Below, piece after piece: positions 57,664-64,000 of a stretch of DNA of 64,000 bases. Numbering within the stretch: position 1 is the stretch's first letter; the number at the start of each line of letters is the position of its first letter. The stretch lies in the NCBI RefSeq assembly GCF_003601925.1, contig NZ_QZWH01000018.1, positions 48,888 to 112,887 of the forward strand, written 5' to 3'. A model generated the notes under the pieces. That model was given only the letters and a program-made list of their open reading frames with translations. It was not told the origin of the DNA and ran no database searches. This DNA is from Buttiauxella izardii. Lineage in GTDB: Bacteria; Pseudomonadota; Gammaproteobacteria; Enterobacterales; Enterobacteriaceae. The translations under genes were made by a program, and so were the position numbers.

Positions 57664-57960
57664 ATGTTCGAACAACGCGTAAATTCTGACGTACTAACCG
57701 TTTCAACCGTTAACTCACAAGATCAGGTTACCCAAAAACCTCTGCGTGACTCTGTGAAACAGGCACTGAAGAACTATTTTGCTCAACTGAATGGTCAAGA
57801 TGTTAGTGATCTGTATGAGCTGGTATTGGCTGAAGTAGAGCAGCCATTGTTGGACATGGTGATGCAATACACCCGTGGCAACCAAACCCGCGCTGCCCTG
57901 ATGATGGGCATCAACCGTGGCACGCTGCGTAAAAAATTGAAAAAATACGGCATGAACTGA
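57664..57960 (+). CDS. fis: Fis, nucleoid and rRNA activator protein
   Basis: 98-residue DNA-bending protein that activates rRNA promoters and shapes the nucleoid in fast growth. It appears identical or nearly so to E. coli Fis, from [20 protein letters not shown] to the C-terminal helix-turn-helix ([25 protein letters not shown]). The extreme conservation, even in codon context, is known for Fis in enterics. Confidence 0.99.
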   Translation: MFEQRVNSDVLTVSTVNSQDQVTQKPLRDSVKQALKNYFAQLNGQDVSDLYELVLAEVEQPLLDMVMQYTRGNQTRAALMMGINRGTLRKKLKKYGMN

Positions 57961-57984
57961 TACTAATCAGTTAACTTGTTGTTT

Positions 57985-58021
57985 AAAAAGGCGCTACTCG
58001 GCATGGGGAAGCGCCTTTTTT
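57985..58021 (+). terminator. Terminator of dusB-fis
   Basis: Stem AAAGGCGC..GCGCCTTT with T-run, 25 bases after the fis stop; A-run on the other side may also end the minus-strand yoaC-like gene. Confidence 0.88.
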
Positions 58022-58049
58022 AATGCTCGTGATATACCGAGTGATAAAC

Positions 58050-58349
58050 TTAGACCAGCTCTCGGAGCTGTTCCTTCATGTAAGAAGAAAAGTATTCAGG
58101 GTTTTTTATTACTATACGGTTACCGGACTCAATTTTTTCAGCCCACCCAGCAACTTTTGCTGTAAATTCAGGGCTCCATCCCTCCTGCGCCCCTCTTTCC
58201 TTAACATAGGTTGCGCTGGCTGGTACCCCTAACTCTTTCAGATACTTAAACATTCCCTTAACTGTACTTTCGTCCATCGGTTGTGGCGTTGAAGCGGAGG
58301 TATTCATACCGCTAATGTAGTCCAATGCTTTTTCAATAACAGCTGGCAT
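58050..58349 (-). CDS. yoaC: YoaC-like protein (DUF1889)
   Basis: A 99-residue soluble, mostly helical protein that resembles E. coli YoaC throughout (MPAVIEKALDYISGM, GMFKYLKELGVPAS, VIKNPEYFSSYM). Function is unknown. In K-12 yoaC is at a distant locus, and the fis-yhdV interval instead holds yhdJ, yhdU, acrS and acrEF, none of which is present here. Either it is an extra copy or the gene has a different position in this lineage. The gene is more AT-rich than its neighbours. Symbol given by similarity. Confidence 0.82.
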   Translation of the reverse strand: MPAVIEKALDYISGMNTSASTPQPMDESTVKGMFKYLKELGVPASATYVKERGAQEGWSPEFTAKVAGWAEKIESGNRIVIKNPEYFSSYMKEQLRELV

Positions 58350-58771
58350 ATTCTTATCCTTAAAATTAACCCTGTATTAAACGAGTCTGTACTACACACT
58401 GACACCCTCAGTTAACCATGTGATTTGAAAGCTTACCATTCCTGGAAAAGTACCCTTTTCATAGTTGTGATGTACCGAACACTTCCTGAGGTATTGGATG
58501 CCTTTGAATACGAAGGATGTGCTTTTTTTAAGCGTTTAATTCCAGAAAATGATCAACGCCTGACTTCATTATCTCTCCATATTTTTGATGCTTTCGCTCC
58601 CTTTTCTCCACTTTGTTTACACAGCACATGAATTGCAATTATTCCCTTCTCCTCGCAAAGCATGCAGCGGTGATAAAATCACCACATTCACTCTGGTTCA
58701 GGTTTGTAGATATCCCGTAGCCTTCGGGCGCGAGTTATCCCTCACCGGGGTTTGCTTCAATGAGGTTCCAA
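58350..58771. other. yoaC-like to yhdV intergenic region
   Basis: 422 bases. It includes an open frame at 58470-58631 (MYRTLPEVLDAFEYEGCAFF...) of 53 codons on the plus strand, with no clear ribosome site and no family I recognise. The last 100 bases should hold the yhdV promoter. Base composition (AT-rich, T-runs) is like a degraded accessory segment. Confidence 0.5.
58470..58631 (+). CDS. Unrecognised small ORF (tentative)
   Basis: 53 codons from ATG 58470; the frame also extends upstream to a TTG at 58425. The N-terminal half looks protein-like (TLPEVLDAFEYEGCAFFKRLI, amphipathic pattern), the C-terminal half less so (FAPFSPLCLHST). No Shine-Dalgarno sequence is visible. It may be a real small protein, the remnant of a longer gene, or chance. 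I cannot assign a function. Confidence 0.2.
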   Translation: MYRTLPEVLDAFEYEGCAFFKRLIPENDQRLTSLSLHIFDAFAPFSPLCLHST

Positions 58772-58993
58772 ATGAAAAAGTTAATTGCTGCTGCGTTGCT
58801 TTCAACACTTCTGGCGGGTTGTGCAACCGAGTCACCTTGTGTACCTGTTTATGACGATCAGGGCCGTCTGGTGCACACTAATACCTGCATGAAAGGGACA
58901 ACGCAGGATAACTGGGAAACCGCAGGCGCAATCGCCGGTGGTGCCGCTGCGATTGCTGGTTTGACGCTGGGTATCGTTGCGTTAACCAAATAA
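58772..58993 (+). CDS. yhdV: YhdV, small outer-membrane-type lipoprotein
   Basis: A 73-residue lipoprotein: signal peptide with lipobox LLAGC (lipidated Cys17), a conserved middle PVYDDQGRLVHTNTCMKGTTQDNWETAG and a C-terminal glycine/alanine-rich hydrophobic stretch (GAIAGGAAAIAGLTLGIVAL) that could insert in a membrane. Ser at mature position 4 and no Asp at +2 suggest outer-membrane sorting. The function is unknown. The ATG at 58772 follows GAGG; an upstream in-frame codon at 58760 would disrupt the signal peptide start. Confidence 0.93.
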   Translation: MKKLIAAALLSTLLAGCATESPCVPVYDDQGRLVHTNTCMKGTTQDNWETAGAIAGGAAAIAGLTLGIVALTK

Positions 58994-59012
58994 GCATTCC
59001 ATTCGATTTAGA

Positions 59013-59043
59013 AAAAGCGCGCCTTTGAAAGGTGCGCTTTTTT
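59013..59043 (+). terminator. Terminator of yhdV
   Basis: Stem AAAGCGC-GCCTTTGAAAGGT-GCGCTTT followed by TTT, about 20 bases after the stop. Confidence 0.88.
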
Positions 59044-59156
59044 ATTGGGAATGATTTGGCTGCATCGTTTGAGTGCAAACACTTCATTTTTTAGTCTCAC
59101 CCTCTGCTTTTGAAGCGTGAAACAAATCACTCAGTTTCATGTTCTTTTGTTTTATT

Positions 59157-59175
59157 GCATCACGCGCCGTGATGC
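59157..59175. promoter_or_regulatory. Perfect dyad upstream of yhdW, unknown operator or stem
   Basis: GCATCACG-CGC-CGTGATGC, eight-base arms and three-base centre, about 210 bases before the sigma-54 promoter. No T-run. Its symmetry suits a dimeric regulator; no known regulator is assigned. Confidence 0.35.
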
Positions 59176-59381
59176 TTCTCACATCCCAGCACCAATAGCA
59201 CCCTCGCTAATATTAACGTCAGAAATTACTAATTTTCATATGATCTAAAACTGAAACTTTTTTGTGCCGAAATGTGGCGTAGGTTTCATTTTTGCACCGT
59301 TTCAGGGCGCTGCGAGCGATTTTTCCTGTCTACACTCTGCTAACTGCGACGCGTGGTACACGCATATCACGACTCGCAATC

Positions 59382-59398
59382 TTGGCACTCCCTTTGCT
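59382..59398 (+). promoter_or_regulatory. Sigma-54 promoter of yhdWXYZ
   Basis: TTGGCAC-N5-TTGCT (TTGGCACTCCCTTTGCT): an exact fit to the -24/-12 consensus TGGCAC-N5-TTGC. It lies about 90 bases before yhdW. In E. coli yhdW belongs to the Ntr-activated genes; a GCACC-containing sequence at 59293-59310 may contribute an NtrC site, though its second half is weak. Confidence 0.9.
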
Positions 59399-59488
59399 TT
59401 ATCCAGACTGGCAGATGCCACAGACAGGAAAACGGTGCCACGCAAGCACCAATACTTATAACGATAATTTCGCCACACAGGATGCATT

Positions 59489-60514
59489 ATGAAAAAGACA
59501 ATACTCTCCACTCTGGTCGCAGCCGGTGCATTATTCGCGATCGTCGGCCAAGCTCACGCTGGTACCTCGTTTGAAGCGGTTAAAAAGAAAGGTTTTGTGC
59601 AATGCGGAATCAGCGATGGCCTGCCTGGGTTTTCCTATGCTGATGCCAATGGCAAGTTTACCGGCATTGATGTGGACGTTTGTCGCGGTGTTGCGGCTGC
59701 GGTATTTGGTGATGCATCGAAAGTTAAATACACCCCGCTGACCGCCAAAGAGCGCTTTACTGCACTGCAATCTGGCGAAGTGGACATTCTGTCGCGTAAC
59801 ACCACATGGACCTCCTCGCGTGATGCGGGCATGGGCATGATGTTTACTGGCGTCACTTATTACGACGGCATCGGCTTCCTGACGCACAATAAAGCAGGCC
59901 TGAAGAGCGCGAAAGAACTCGATGGCGCAACGGTATGTATTCAGGCAGGTACGGATACTGAATTGAACGTCGCGGACTACTTCAAAGCGAACAATATGAA
60001 GTATACCCCGGTCACATTTGACCGCTCTGATGAATCCGCTAAAGCGCTGGAATCAGGCCGCTGCGATACCCTGGCTTCTGACCAGTCCCAGCTTTATGCC
60101 CTGCGCATCAAATTAAGCACGCCTGGCGAGTGGATCGTTCTTCCTGAAGTGATTTCCAAAGAACCGCTGGGTCCGGTCGTGCGCCGTGGTGATGAAGAGT
60201 GGTTCTCAATTGTGCGCTGGACGCTGTTTGCAATGCTGAACGCCGAAGAAATGGGCGTGGATTCTAAAAACGTCGATCAGATGGCTGCCAACCCGACAAC
60301 GCCGGATATGGCGCACTTGTTAGGTAAAGAAGGTGATTTCGGTAAGGACCTGAAGCTCGATAATAAATGGGCATACAACATCGTTAAACAGGTGGGTAAC
60401 TACGCTGAAATCTTTGAACACAACGTGGGTTCTGATAGCCCGTTGAAGATCAAACGTGGGCAAAATAATCTGTGGAACAAAGGTGGCATTCAGTACGCAC
60501 CACCGGTTCGCTAA
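59489..60514 (+). CDS. yhdW: YhdW/AapJ, periplasmic L-amino acid-binding protein
   Basis: Solute-binding protein of a polar amino acid ABC importer, like rhizobial AapJ. It has 341 residues with a signal peptide at 1-24 (ending QAHA). The ligand domain begins TSFEAVKKKGFVQCGISDGLPGFSYAD and carries the typical ISRNTTWTSSRDAGMG-type loop (here LSRNTTWTSSRDAGM). In E. coli K-12 this gene is, as far as I recall, disrupted; here it is intact. It is first in yhdWXYZ, under a sigma-54 promoter. An mRNA hairpin follows. Confidence 0.94.
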   Translation: MKKTILSTLVAAGALFAIVGQAHAGTSFEAVKKKGFVQCGISDGLPGFSYADANGKFTGIDVDVCRGVAAAVFGDASKVKYTPLTAKERFTALQSGEVDILSRNTTWTSSRDAGMGMMFTGVTYYDGIGFLTHNKAGLKSAKELDGATVCIQAGTDTELNVADYFKANNMKYTPVTFDRSDESAKALESGRCDTLASDQSQLYALRIKLSTPGEWIVLPEVISKEPLGPVVRRGDEEWFSIVRWTLFAMLNAEEMGVDSKNVDQMAANPTTPDMAHLLGKEGDFGKDLKLDNKWAYNIVKQVGNYAEIFEHNVGSDSPLKIKRGQNNLWNKGGIQYAPPVR

Positions 60515-60528
60515 GCGAGACGTCAAAA

Positions 60529-60552
60529 TGGGCACTACTGCGGTAGTGCCCA
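60529..60552 (+). other. Stem-loop between yhdW and yhdX
   Basis: Perfect ten-base arms TGGGCACTAC / GTAGTGCCCA with loop TGCG, 14 bases after the yhdW stop. No T-run. Position after the binding-protein gene fits a 3' stabilising or partial-termination element that makes binding protein exceed permease, as known for other ABC importer operons. Confidence 0.7.
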
Positions 60553-60583
60553 GGGTTTGAGTTTATGTTATTGAGGTTCGCTT

Positions 60584-61765
60584 ATGTCCCATCGCCGCCC
60601 ACTCGTAAAAGGGGATATCTCCTTTTCAAATCCTGCGGTTCGTGCGTGGCTGTACCAGATTATCGCGGTCATCATCGTCGCGGGCATCGCTATTTATCTG
60701 GTACACAACACCGTCACCAACCTTAGCAACCGTGGCATTACCTCCGGTTTTGCATTTCTTGATCGCAGCGCAGGCTTCGGTATCGTTCAGCATCTTATTG
60801 ATTATGAGCAGGGTGATACCTATGGACGGGTGTTTGTTGTCGGCTTGCTGAACACGCTGTTGGTTTCCGCGTTGTGCATAGTATTTGCTTCATTTCTCGG
60901 TTTCTTTCTCGGGTTAGCCAGGCTTTCCGATAACTGGCTGCTGCGCAAGCTTTCGACTTTTTATATCGAGACGTTCCGTAATATCCCGCCATTGTTGCAG
61001 ATTTTCTTCTGGTATTTTGCGGTGCTGCGTAACTTACCAGGTCCTCGTCAGGCGGTTAACGCATTCGATTTACTCTTTCTGAGTAACCGTGGGCTTTATA
61101 TTCCGTCGCCACAAATTGGTGAAGGTGCTCTGGCCTTTATTGCTGCTATTGCGGCTGCCTTGATCCTTTCTGCATGTCTCTATCGCTATAACAAAATGCA
61201 CCAGATTAAAACCGGGCAGTTGCGCCGTACATGGCCTATTGCTTTGGGTTTGTTGGTACTGCTGCCGCTTATTGCTCAATGGCTCTTCGGCGCAGCGCTA
61301 CATTGGGACGTTCCGGCTTTGCGCGGTTTTAATTTCCGTGGCGGGATGGTGCTCATTCCTGAGCTTGCAGCATTAACCCTGGCATTATCTGTTTATACAT
61401 CAGCGTTTATTGCCGAGATCATTCGTGCCGGGATTCAGTCTGTGCCATATGGCCAGCATGAAGCAGCACGCTCGTTAGGGATCCCAAACCCGGTCACATT
61501 ACGCCAGGTCATCATTCCTCAGGCAATGCGCGTGATCATTCCACCGCTGACCAGCCAGTATCTCAACATCGTGAAAAACTCATCGCTGGCAGCCGCTATT
61601 GGCTATCCGGATATGGTTTCTTTATTTGCCGGAACGGTGCTCAACCAGACTGGCCAGGCCATTGAAACCATTGCTATAACGATGTCGGTTTACCTGATTA
61701 TCAGCCTGACGATTTCACTTCTGATGAATATCTATAACCGGCGAATTGCCCTGATTGAGCGCTAA
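60584..61765 (+). CDS. yhdX: YhdX/AapQ, amino acid ABC permease
   Basis: Inner-membrane subunit of the importer, 393 residues, in the His/Glu/Gln/Arg permease family. The large N-terminal part holds extra membrane segments as in AapQ, and the ABC-coupling EAA motif is QHEAARSLGIPNPVTLRQVIIPQA (read as EAARSLG..IIPQA) near residues 285-310. It works as a heterodimer with YhdY. Confidence 0.94.
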   Translation: MSHRRPLVKGDISFSNPAVRAWLYQIIAVIIVAGIAIYLVHNTVTNLSNRGITSGFAFLDRSAGFGIVQHLIDYEQGDTYGRVFVVGLLNTLLVSALCIVFASFLGFFLGLARLSDNWLLRKLSTFYIETFRNIPPLLQIFFWYFAVLRNLPGPRQAVNAFDLLFLSNRGLYIPSPQIGEGALAFIAAIAAALILSACLYRYNKMHQIKTGQLRRTWPIALGLLVLLPLIAQWLFGAALHWDVPALRGFNFRGGMVLIPELAALTLALSVYTSAFIAEIIRAGIQSVPYGQHEAARSLGIPNPVTLRQVIIPQAMRVIIPPLTSQYLNIVKNSSLAAAIGYPDMVSLFAGTVLNQTGQAIETIAITMSVYLIISLTISLLMNIYNRRIALIER

Positions 61766-61771
61766 GGAATC

Positions 61772-62875
61772 ATGATGACTAAAGCATTAACGTCACATCA
61801 CACGCGCCCAGTAGCCGTTCGTTCTGGGGCAGTGCAATGGGCTCGTAAAAATCTATTTTCCAGCTGGTCTAATAGCTTATTGACCATTTTCTGTTTGTGG
61901 ATGATGTGGGAGCTGATCCCACCATTGTTAAACTGGACGATTTTCCAGGCAAACTGGGTCGGTGATAGCCGAGCTGATTGCACCAAAGAAGGCGCTTGCT
62001 GGGTGTTTATCCATGCACGTTTTGGGCAATTTATGTATGGGCTTTATCCGCACGATCAGCGCTGGCGCATTAATCTGGCGCTGCTGATTGGCCTGGCTTC
62101 CATTGTTCCGATGTTCTGGAATGCAATGCCACGCAGGGGGCGATATATCGCGGTATGGGCAGTCGTCTATCCGTTGGTTGTCTGGGGATTATTGTACGGT
62201 GGTTTTTTGGGGCTGGATCGTGTCGAAACACGCCAGTGGGGCGGGTTAACGCTAACGTTGATCATTGCCTCCGTTGGGATAGCCGGAGCATTACCGCTGG
62301 GGATCTTATTGGCATTAGGGCGTCGTTCAACAATGCCCGTCGTCAGAATTTTGTCAGTCGTATTTATTGAGTTCTGGCGCGGTGTGCCGCTCATTACCGT
62401 GTTGTTTATGTCATCCGTCATGCTGCCGCTGTTTCTATCAGAAGGAACAAGCATCGACAAACTCATCCGTGCATTGGTTGGCGTGATTTTGTTCCAGTCA
62501 GCTTATGTCGCAGAAGTGGTACGTGGCGGCTTACAGGCACTTCCAAAAGGGCAATATGAAGCAGCTGAATCTCTGGCGCTGGGATACTGGAAAACTCAGG
62601 GATTGGTGATCCTTCCGCAGGCATTAAAGATGGTCATTCCAGGTTTGGTTAACACCATCATTGCTCTCTTTAAAGACACCAGCCTGGTGATCATTATTGG
62701 CCTGTTTGATCTATTCAGCAGCGTGCAACAAGCCACCGTGGATCCCGCATGGCTAGGCATGTCGACCGAAGGGTATGTTTTTGCCGCACTTATCTACTGG
62801 ATTTTCTGTTTCAGCATGTCGCGCTACAGCCAGCATCTTGAAAAACGTTTTAACACCGGAAGAACACCGCATTGA
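61772..62875 (+). CDS. yhdY: YhdY/AapM, amino acid ABC permease
   Basis: Second permease subunit, 367 residues, with the EAA motif EAAESLALGYWKTQGLVILPQA in the C-terminal third and a periplasmic insert with cysteines (DCTKEGACWVF). Starts six bases after yhdX with two adjacent ATG codons after AAGGAA; the first is used. Confidence 0.94.
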   Translation: MMTKALTSHHTRPVAVRSGAVQWARKNLFSSWSNSLLTIFCLWMMWELIPPLLNWTIFQANWVGDSRADCTKEGACWVFIHARFGQFMYGLYPHDQRWRINLALLIGLASIVPMFWNAMPRRGRYIAVWAVVYPLVVWGLLYGGFLGLDRVETRQWGGLTLTLIIASVGIAGALPLGILLALGRRSTMPVVRILSVVFIEFWRGVPLITVLFMSSVMLPLFLSEGTSIDKLIRALVGVILFQSAYVAEVVRGGLQALPKGQYEAAESLALGYWKTQGLVILPQALKMVIPGLVNTIIALFKDTSLVIIIGLFDLFSSVQQATVDPAWLGMSTEGYVFAALIYWIFCFSMSRYSQHLEKRFNTGRTPH

Positions 62876-62885
62876 GGATGAATAA

Positions 62886-63644
62886 ATGAGTCAAATTACT
62901 ATGCAACCCGCTGATGCGATGATCATGCTGGAGAATGTGAATAAATGGTACGGGCAGTTTCACGTACTGAAAGATATCAATCTTAAGGTCAAGCAAGGAG
63001 AACGCATTGTTCTGTGCGGCCCTTCCGGTTCAGGTAAATCAACAACGATTCGCTGCATTAACCATCTGGAAGAGCATCAACAGGGACGTATTGTCGTTGA
63101 TGGAACCGAGTTGAACGATGACTTACGCAATATAGAAAAGGTGCGGACGGAAGTTGGGATGGTGTTTCAGCACTTTAATCTTTTCCCACATCTGACCGTT
63201 TTGCAAAACTGCACATTGGCTCCGATTTGGGTACGAAAGATGCCTAAGAAAGAAGCTGAAGCGTTAGCTATGCATTATCTGGAAAGAGTACGTATTGCTG
63301 AGCATGCTCATAAATTCCCTGGGCAAATATCCGGTGGTCAACAGCAACGCGTGGCGATTGCACGTTCCCTATGCATGAAACCTAAGATCATGCTGTTTGA
63401 CGAACCGACTTCGGCACTTGACCCAGAGATGGTTAAAGAAGTGCTGGATACGATGATTGGGCTGGCTGAATCGGGTATGACGATGTTGTGCGTCACGCAC
63501 GAAATGGGCTTTGCTAGAACCGTGGCCGACAGGGTTATCTTTATGGATCGTGGCGAAATTGTTGAACAAGCTCCACCGGATGAGTTCTTTGCTCACCCGA
63601 AATCAGAACGTACACGAGCTTTCTTATCGCAGGTTATTCATTGA
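62886..63644 (+). CDS. yhdZ: YhdZ/AapP, amino acid ABC ATPase
   Basis: ATPase of the importer, 252 residues. Walker A GPSGSGKS at 45-52, Q-loop [12 protein letters not shown], signature ISGGQQQR, Walker [13 protein letters not shown] and switch His in CVTHEMGFA. It follows yhdY after 10 bases and is the last gene of the operon before the terminator and rrnD end. Confidence 0.97.
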   Translation: MSQITMQPADAMIMLENVNKWYGQFHVLKDINLKVKQGERIVLCGPSGSGKSTTIRCINHLEEHQQGRIVVDGTELNDDLRNIEKVRTEVGMVFQHFNLFPHLTVLQNCTLAPIWVRKMPKKEAEALAMHYLERVRIAEHAHKFPGQISGGQQQRVAIARSLCMKPKIMLFDEPTSALDPEMVKEVLDTMIGLAESGMTMLCVTHEMGFARTVADRVIFMDRGEIVEQAPPDEFFAHPKSERTRAFLSQVIH

Positions 63645-63655
63645 TATTAAAAGCT

Positions 63656-63682
63656 AAAGGCCACTTGAGTGGCCTTATTTTT
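63656..63682 (+). terminator. Terminator of yhdWXYZ
   Basis: Stem AAGGCCACTTGAGTGGCCTT followed by ATTTTT, 12 bases after the yhdZ stop. Confidence 0.9.
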
Positions 63683-63700
63683 CTGACAAAAATCCATAAC

Positions 63701-63730
63701 AAAAAGGCCATCCTTGCGGATGGCCTTTTT
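63701..63730 (-). terminator. Terminator of the rrn operon (bidirectional)
   Basis: Perfect stem AAAAAGGCCATCC-TTGC-GGATGGCCTTTTT. On the minus strand it ends the rRNA operon after the last 5S; on the plus strand it could back up the yhdZ terminator. Confidence 0.93.
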
Positions 63731-63739
63731 GTTTATTTG

Positions 63740-63859
63740 AAGCCTGGCAGTTCCCTACTCTCGCATGGGGAGACCCCACACTACCATCGGCGCTACGGCG
63801 TTTCACTTCTGAGTTCGGCATGGGGTCAGGTGGGACCACCGCGCTACTGCCGCCAGGCA
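63740..63859 (-). rRNA. rrfF: 5S ribosomal RNA, distal copy
   Basis: The reverse complement begins TGCCTGGCGGCAGTAGCGCG and contains CCATGCCGAACTCAGAAG and the closing GGGAACTGCCAGGC, a full 5S rRNA of about 120 bases. The end in E. coli is CAGGCAT; here the last bases read CAGGCTT. The order 5S, tRNA-Thr, 5S is that of E. coli rrnD (rrfF-thrV-rrfD). Confidence 0.98.
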
Positions 63860-63896
63860 AATTCTTTATCAAGCCGCCGAACATTAACCTAAAAAC

Positions 63897-63972
63897 TGGT
63901 GCTGATACCCAGAGTCGAACTGGGGACCTCACCCTTACCAAGGGTGCGCTCTACCAACTGAGCCATATCAGC
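63897..63972 (-). tRNA. thrV: tRNA-Thr (GGT)
   Basis: 76 bases on the minus strand from GCTGATATGGCTCAG to TATCAGCACCA, with encoded CCA. The anticodon stem CACCC/GGGTG encloses the loop TTGGTAA, so the anticodon is GGT (threonine, codons ACC/ACU). The T-arm GTTCGACTC and the acceptor stem GCTGATA/TATCAGC are complete. It lies between two 5S genes. Confidence 0.98.
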
Positions 63973-63985
63973 ACACTTTAATTTG

Positions 63986-64000
63986 GAGCCTGGCAGTTCC
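63986..64000 (-). rRNA. rrfD: 5S ribosomal RNA, 3' end only (partial)
   Basis: The last bases of the window repeat the 3' end of the distal 5S gene (GGAACTGCCAGGCTC on the minus strand), so a second 5S, belonging to the main rrn operon, runs off the edge. Confidence 0.88.

Larger units (their letters stand above)
58994..59488. other. yhdV-yhdW intergenic and nitrogen-control region
   Basis: 495 bases with no gene supported. Contents: yhdV terminator (59013-59043), a perfect dyad (59157-59175), several GCACC-type motifs (59195-59215 and 59293-59298) that could be half-sites for NtrC, and the sigma-54 promoter (59382-59398). Confidence 0.75.

Noticed and set aside
58585..58854. 89-codon frame overlapping the yhdV start
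   Set aside because: It runs through the yhdV promoter and signal peptide in another frame, with no ribosome site or similarity.
63641..63892. 83-codon frame across the rrn terminator and 5S rRNA
   Set aside because: It lies over terminators and a structural RNA gene, so it cannot be coding.

Overview
The window is a stretch of core chromosome from a member of the Enterobacteriaceae, close to Escherichia but not E. coli itself. Almost every protein is recognisable as the orthologue of an E. coli protein. The gene order follows the E. coli K-12 segment lptC ... rpoN ... arcB ... gltBD ... nan ... sspAB ... rplM-rpsI ... degQS ... mdh ... argR ... mreBCD ... accBC ... dusB-fis ... yhdWXYZ ... 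rrnD. The differences point to another genus: a type II dehydroquinase gene (aroQ) before accB, msrPQ in the slot where K-12 has acuI, no gltF/yhc genes after gltD, no nanE/nanK after nanT, a yoaC-type gene in place of yhdJ/acrEF, a second yhcN, an extra aldehyde dehydrogenase beside an ERIC element. I do not commit to a genus.

Layout. 1-5239 (+): the 3' end of lptC, then lptA, lptB (LPS export), rpoN (sigma-54), hpf, ptsN, rapZ, npr (nitrogen phosphotransferase branch and RNA adaptor). 5241-10197 (-): mtgA, elbB, arcB and yhcC, with the sRNA ArcZ running against the 3' end of arcB. 10878-16763 (+): gltBD, glutamate synthase. 16834-20280 (-): sialic acid genes nanT, nanA, nanR with a three-repeat NanR operator. 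20463-24132 (-): sspB, sspA, rpsI, rplM, zapE. 24313-27415 (+): zapG, degQ, degS. 27486-28424 (-): mdh. 28858-30359 (+): argR and two yhcN copies. 30427-35506 (-): yhcO, a succinate-semialdehyde-type dehydrogenase, ERIC, aaeBAX, with aaeR divergent. 36673-48996 (-): tldD, yhdP, rng, yhdE, mreDCB, csrD. 49296-57960 (+): msrPQ, aroQ, accBC, yhdT, panF, prmA, dusB, fis. 58050-58349 (-): yoaC-like. 58772-63644 (+): yhdV and the yhdWXYZ amino acid ABC operon, which has a near-consensus sigma-54 promoter. 63740-64000 (-): 5S rRNA, tRNA-Thr(GGT) and the tip of a second 5S, the distal end of an rrnD-type operon.

Functional threads. Nitrogen control recurs: sigma-54 itself, PtsN/NPr, glutamate synthase, and an amino acid importer with a sigma-54 promoter. 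Envelope construction is the second thread: LptABC, RapZ (GlmS control), MtgA, YhdP, MreBCD, DegQ/DegS, ZapE/ZapG. Growth-rate control appears as rplM-rpsI, hpf, the dusB-fis promoter with its GC-rich discriminator, and the rRNA operon end.

I found no defence system, prophage, CRISPR array, complete insertion sequence or clearly undescribed system. The most interesting points are the accessory differences from E. coli, a few RNA and DNA structures in intergenic regions, and two small unexplained reading frames near dusB and yhdV.
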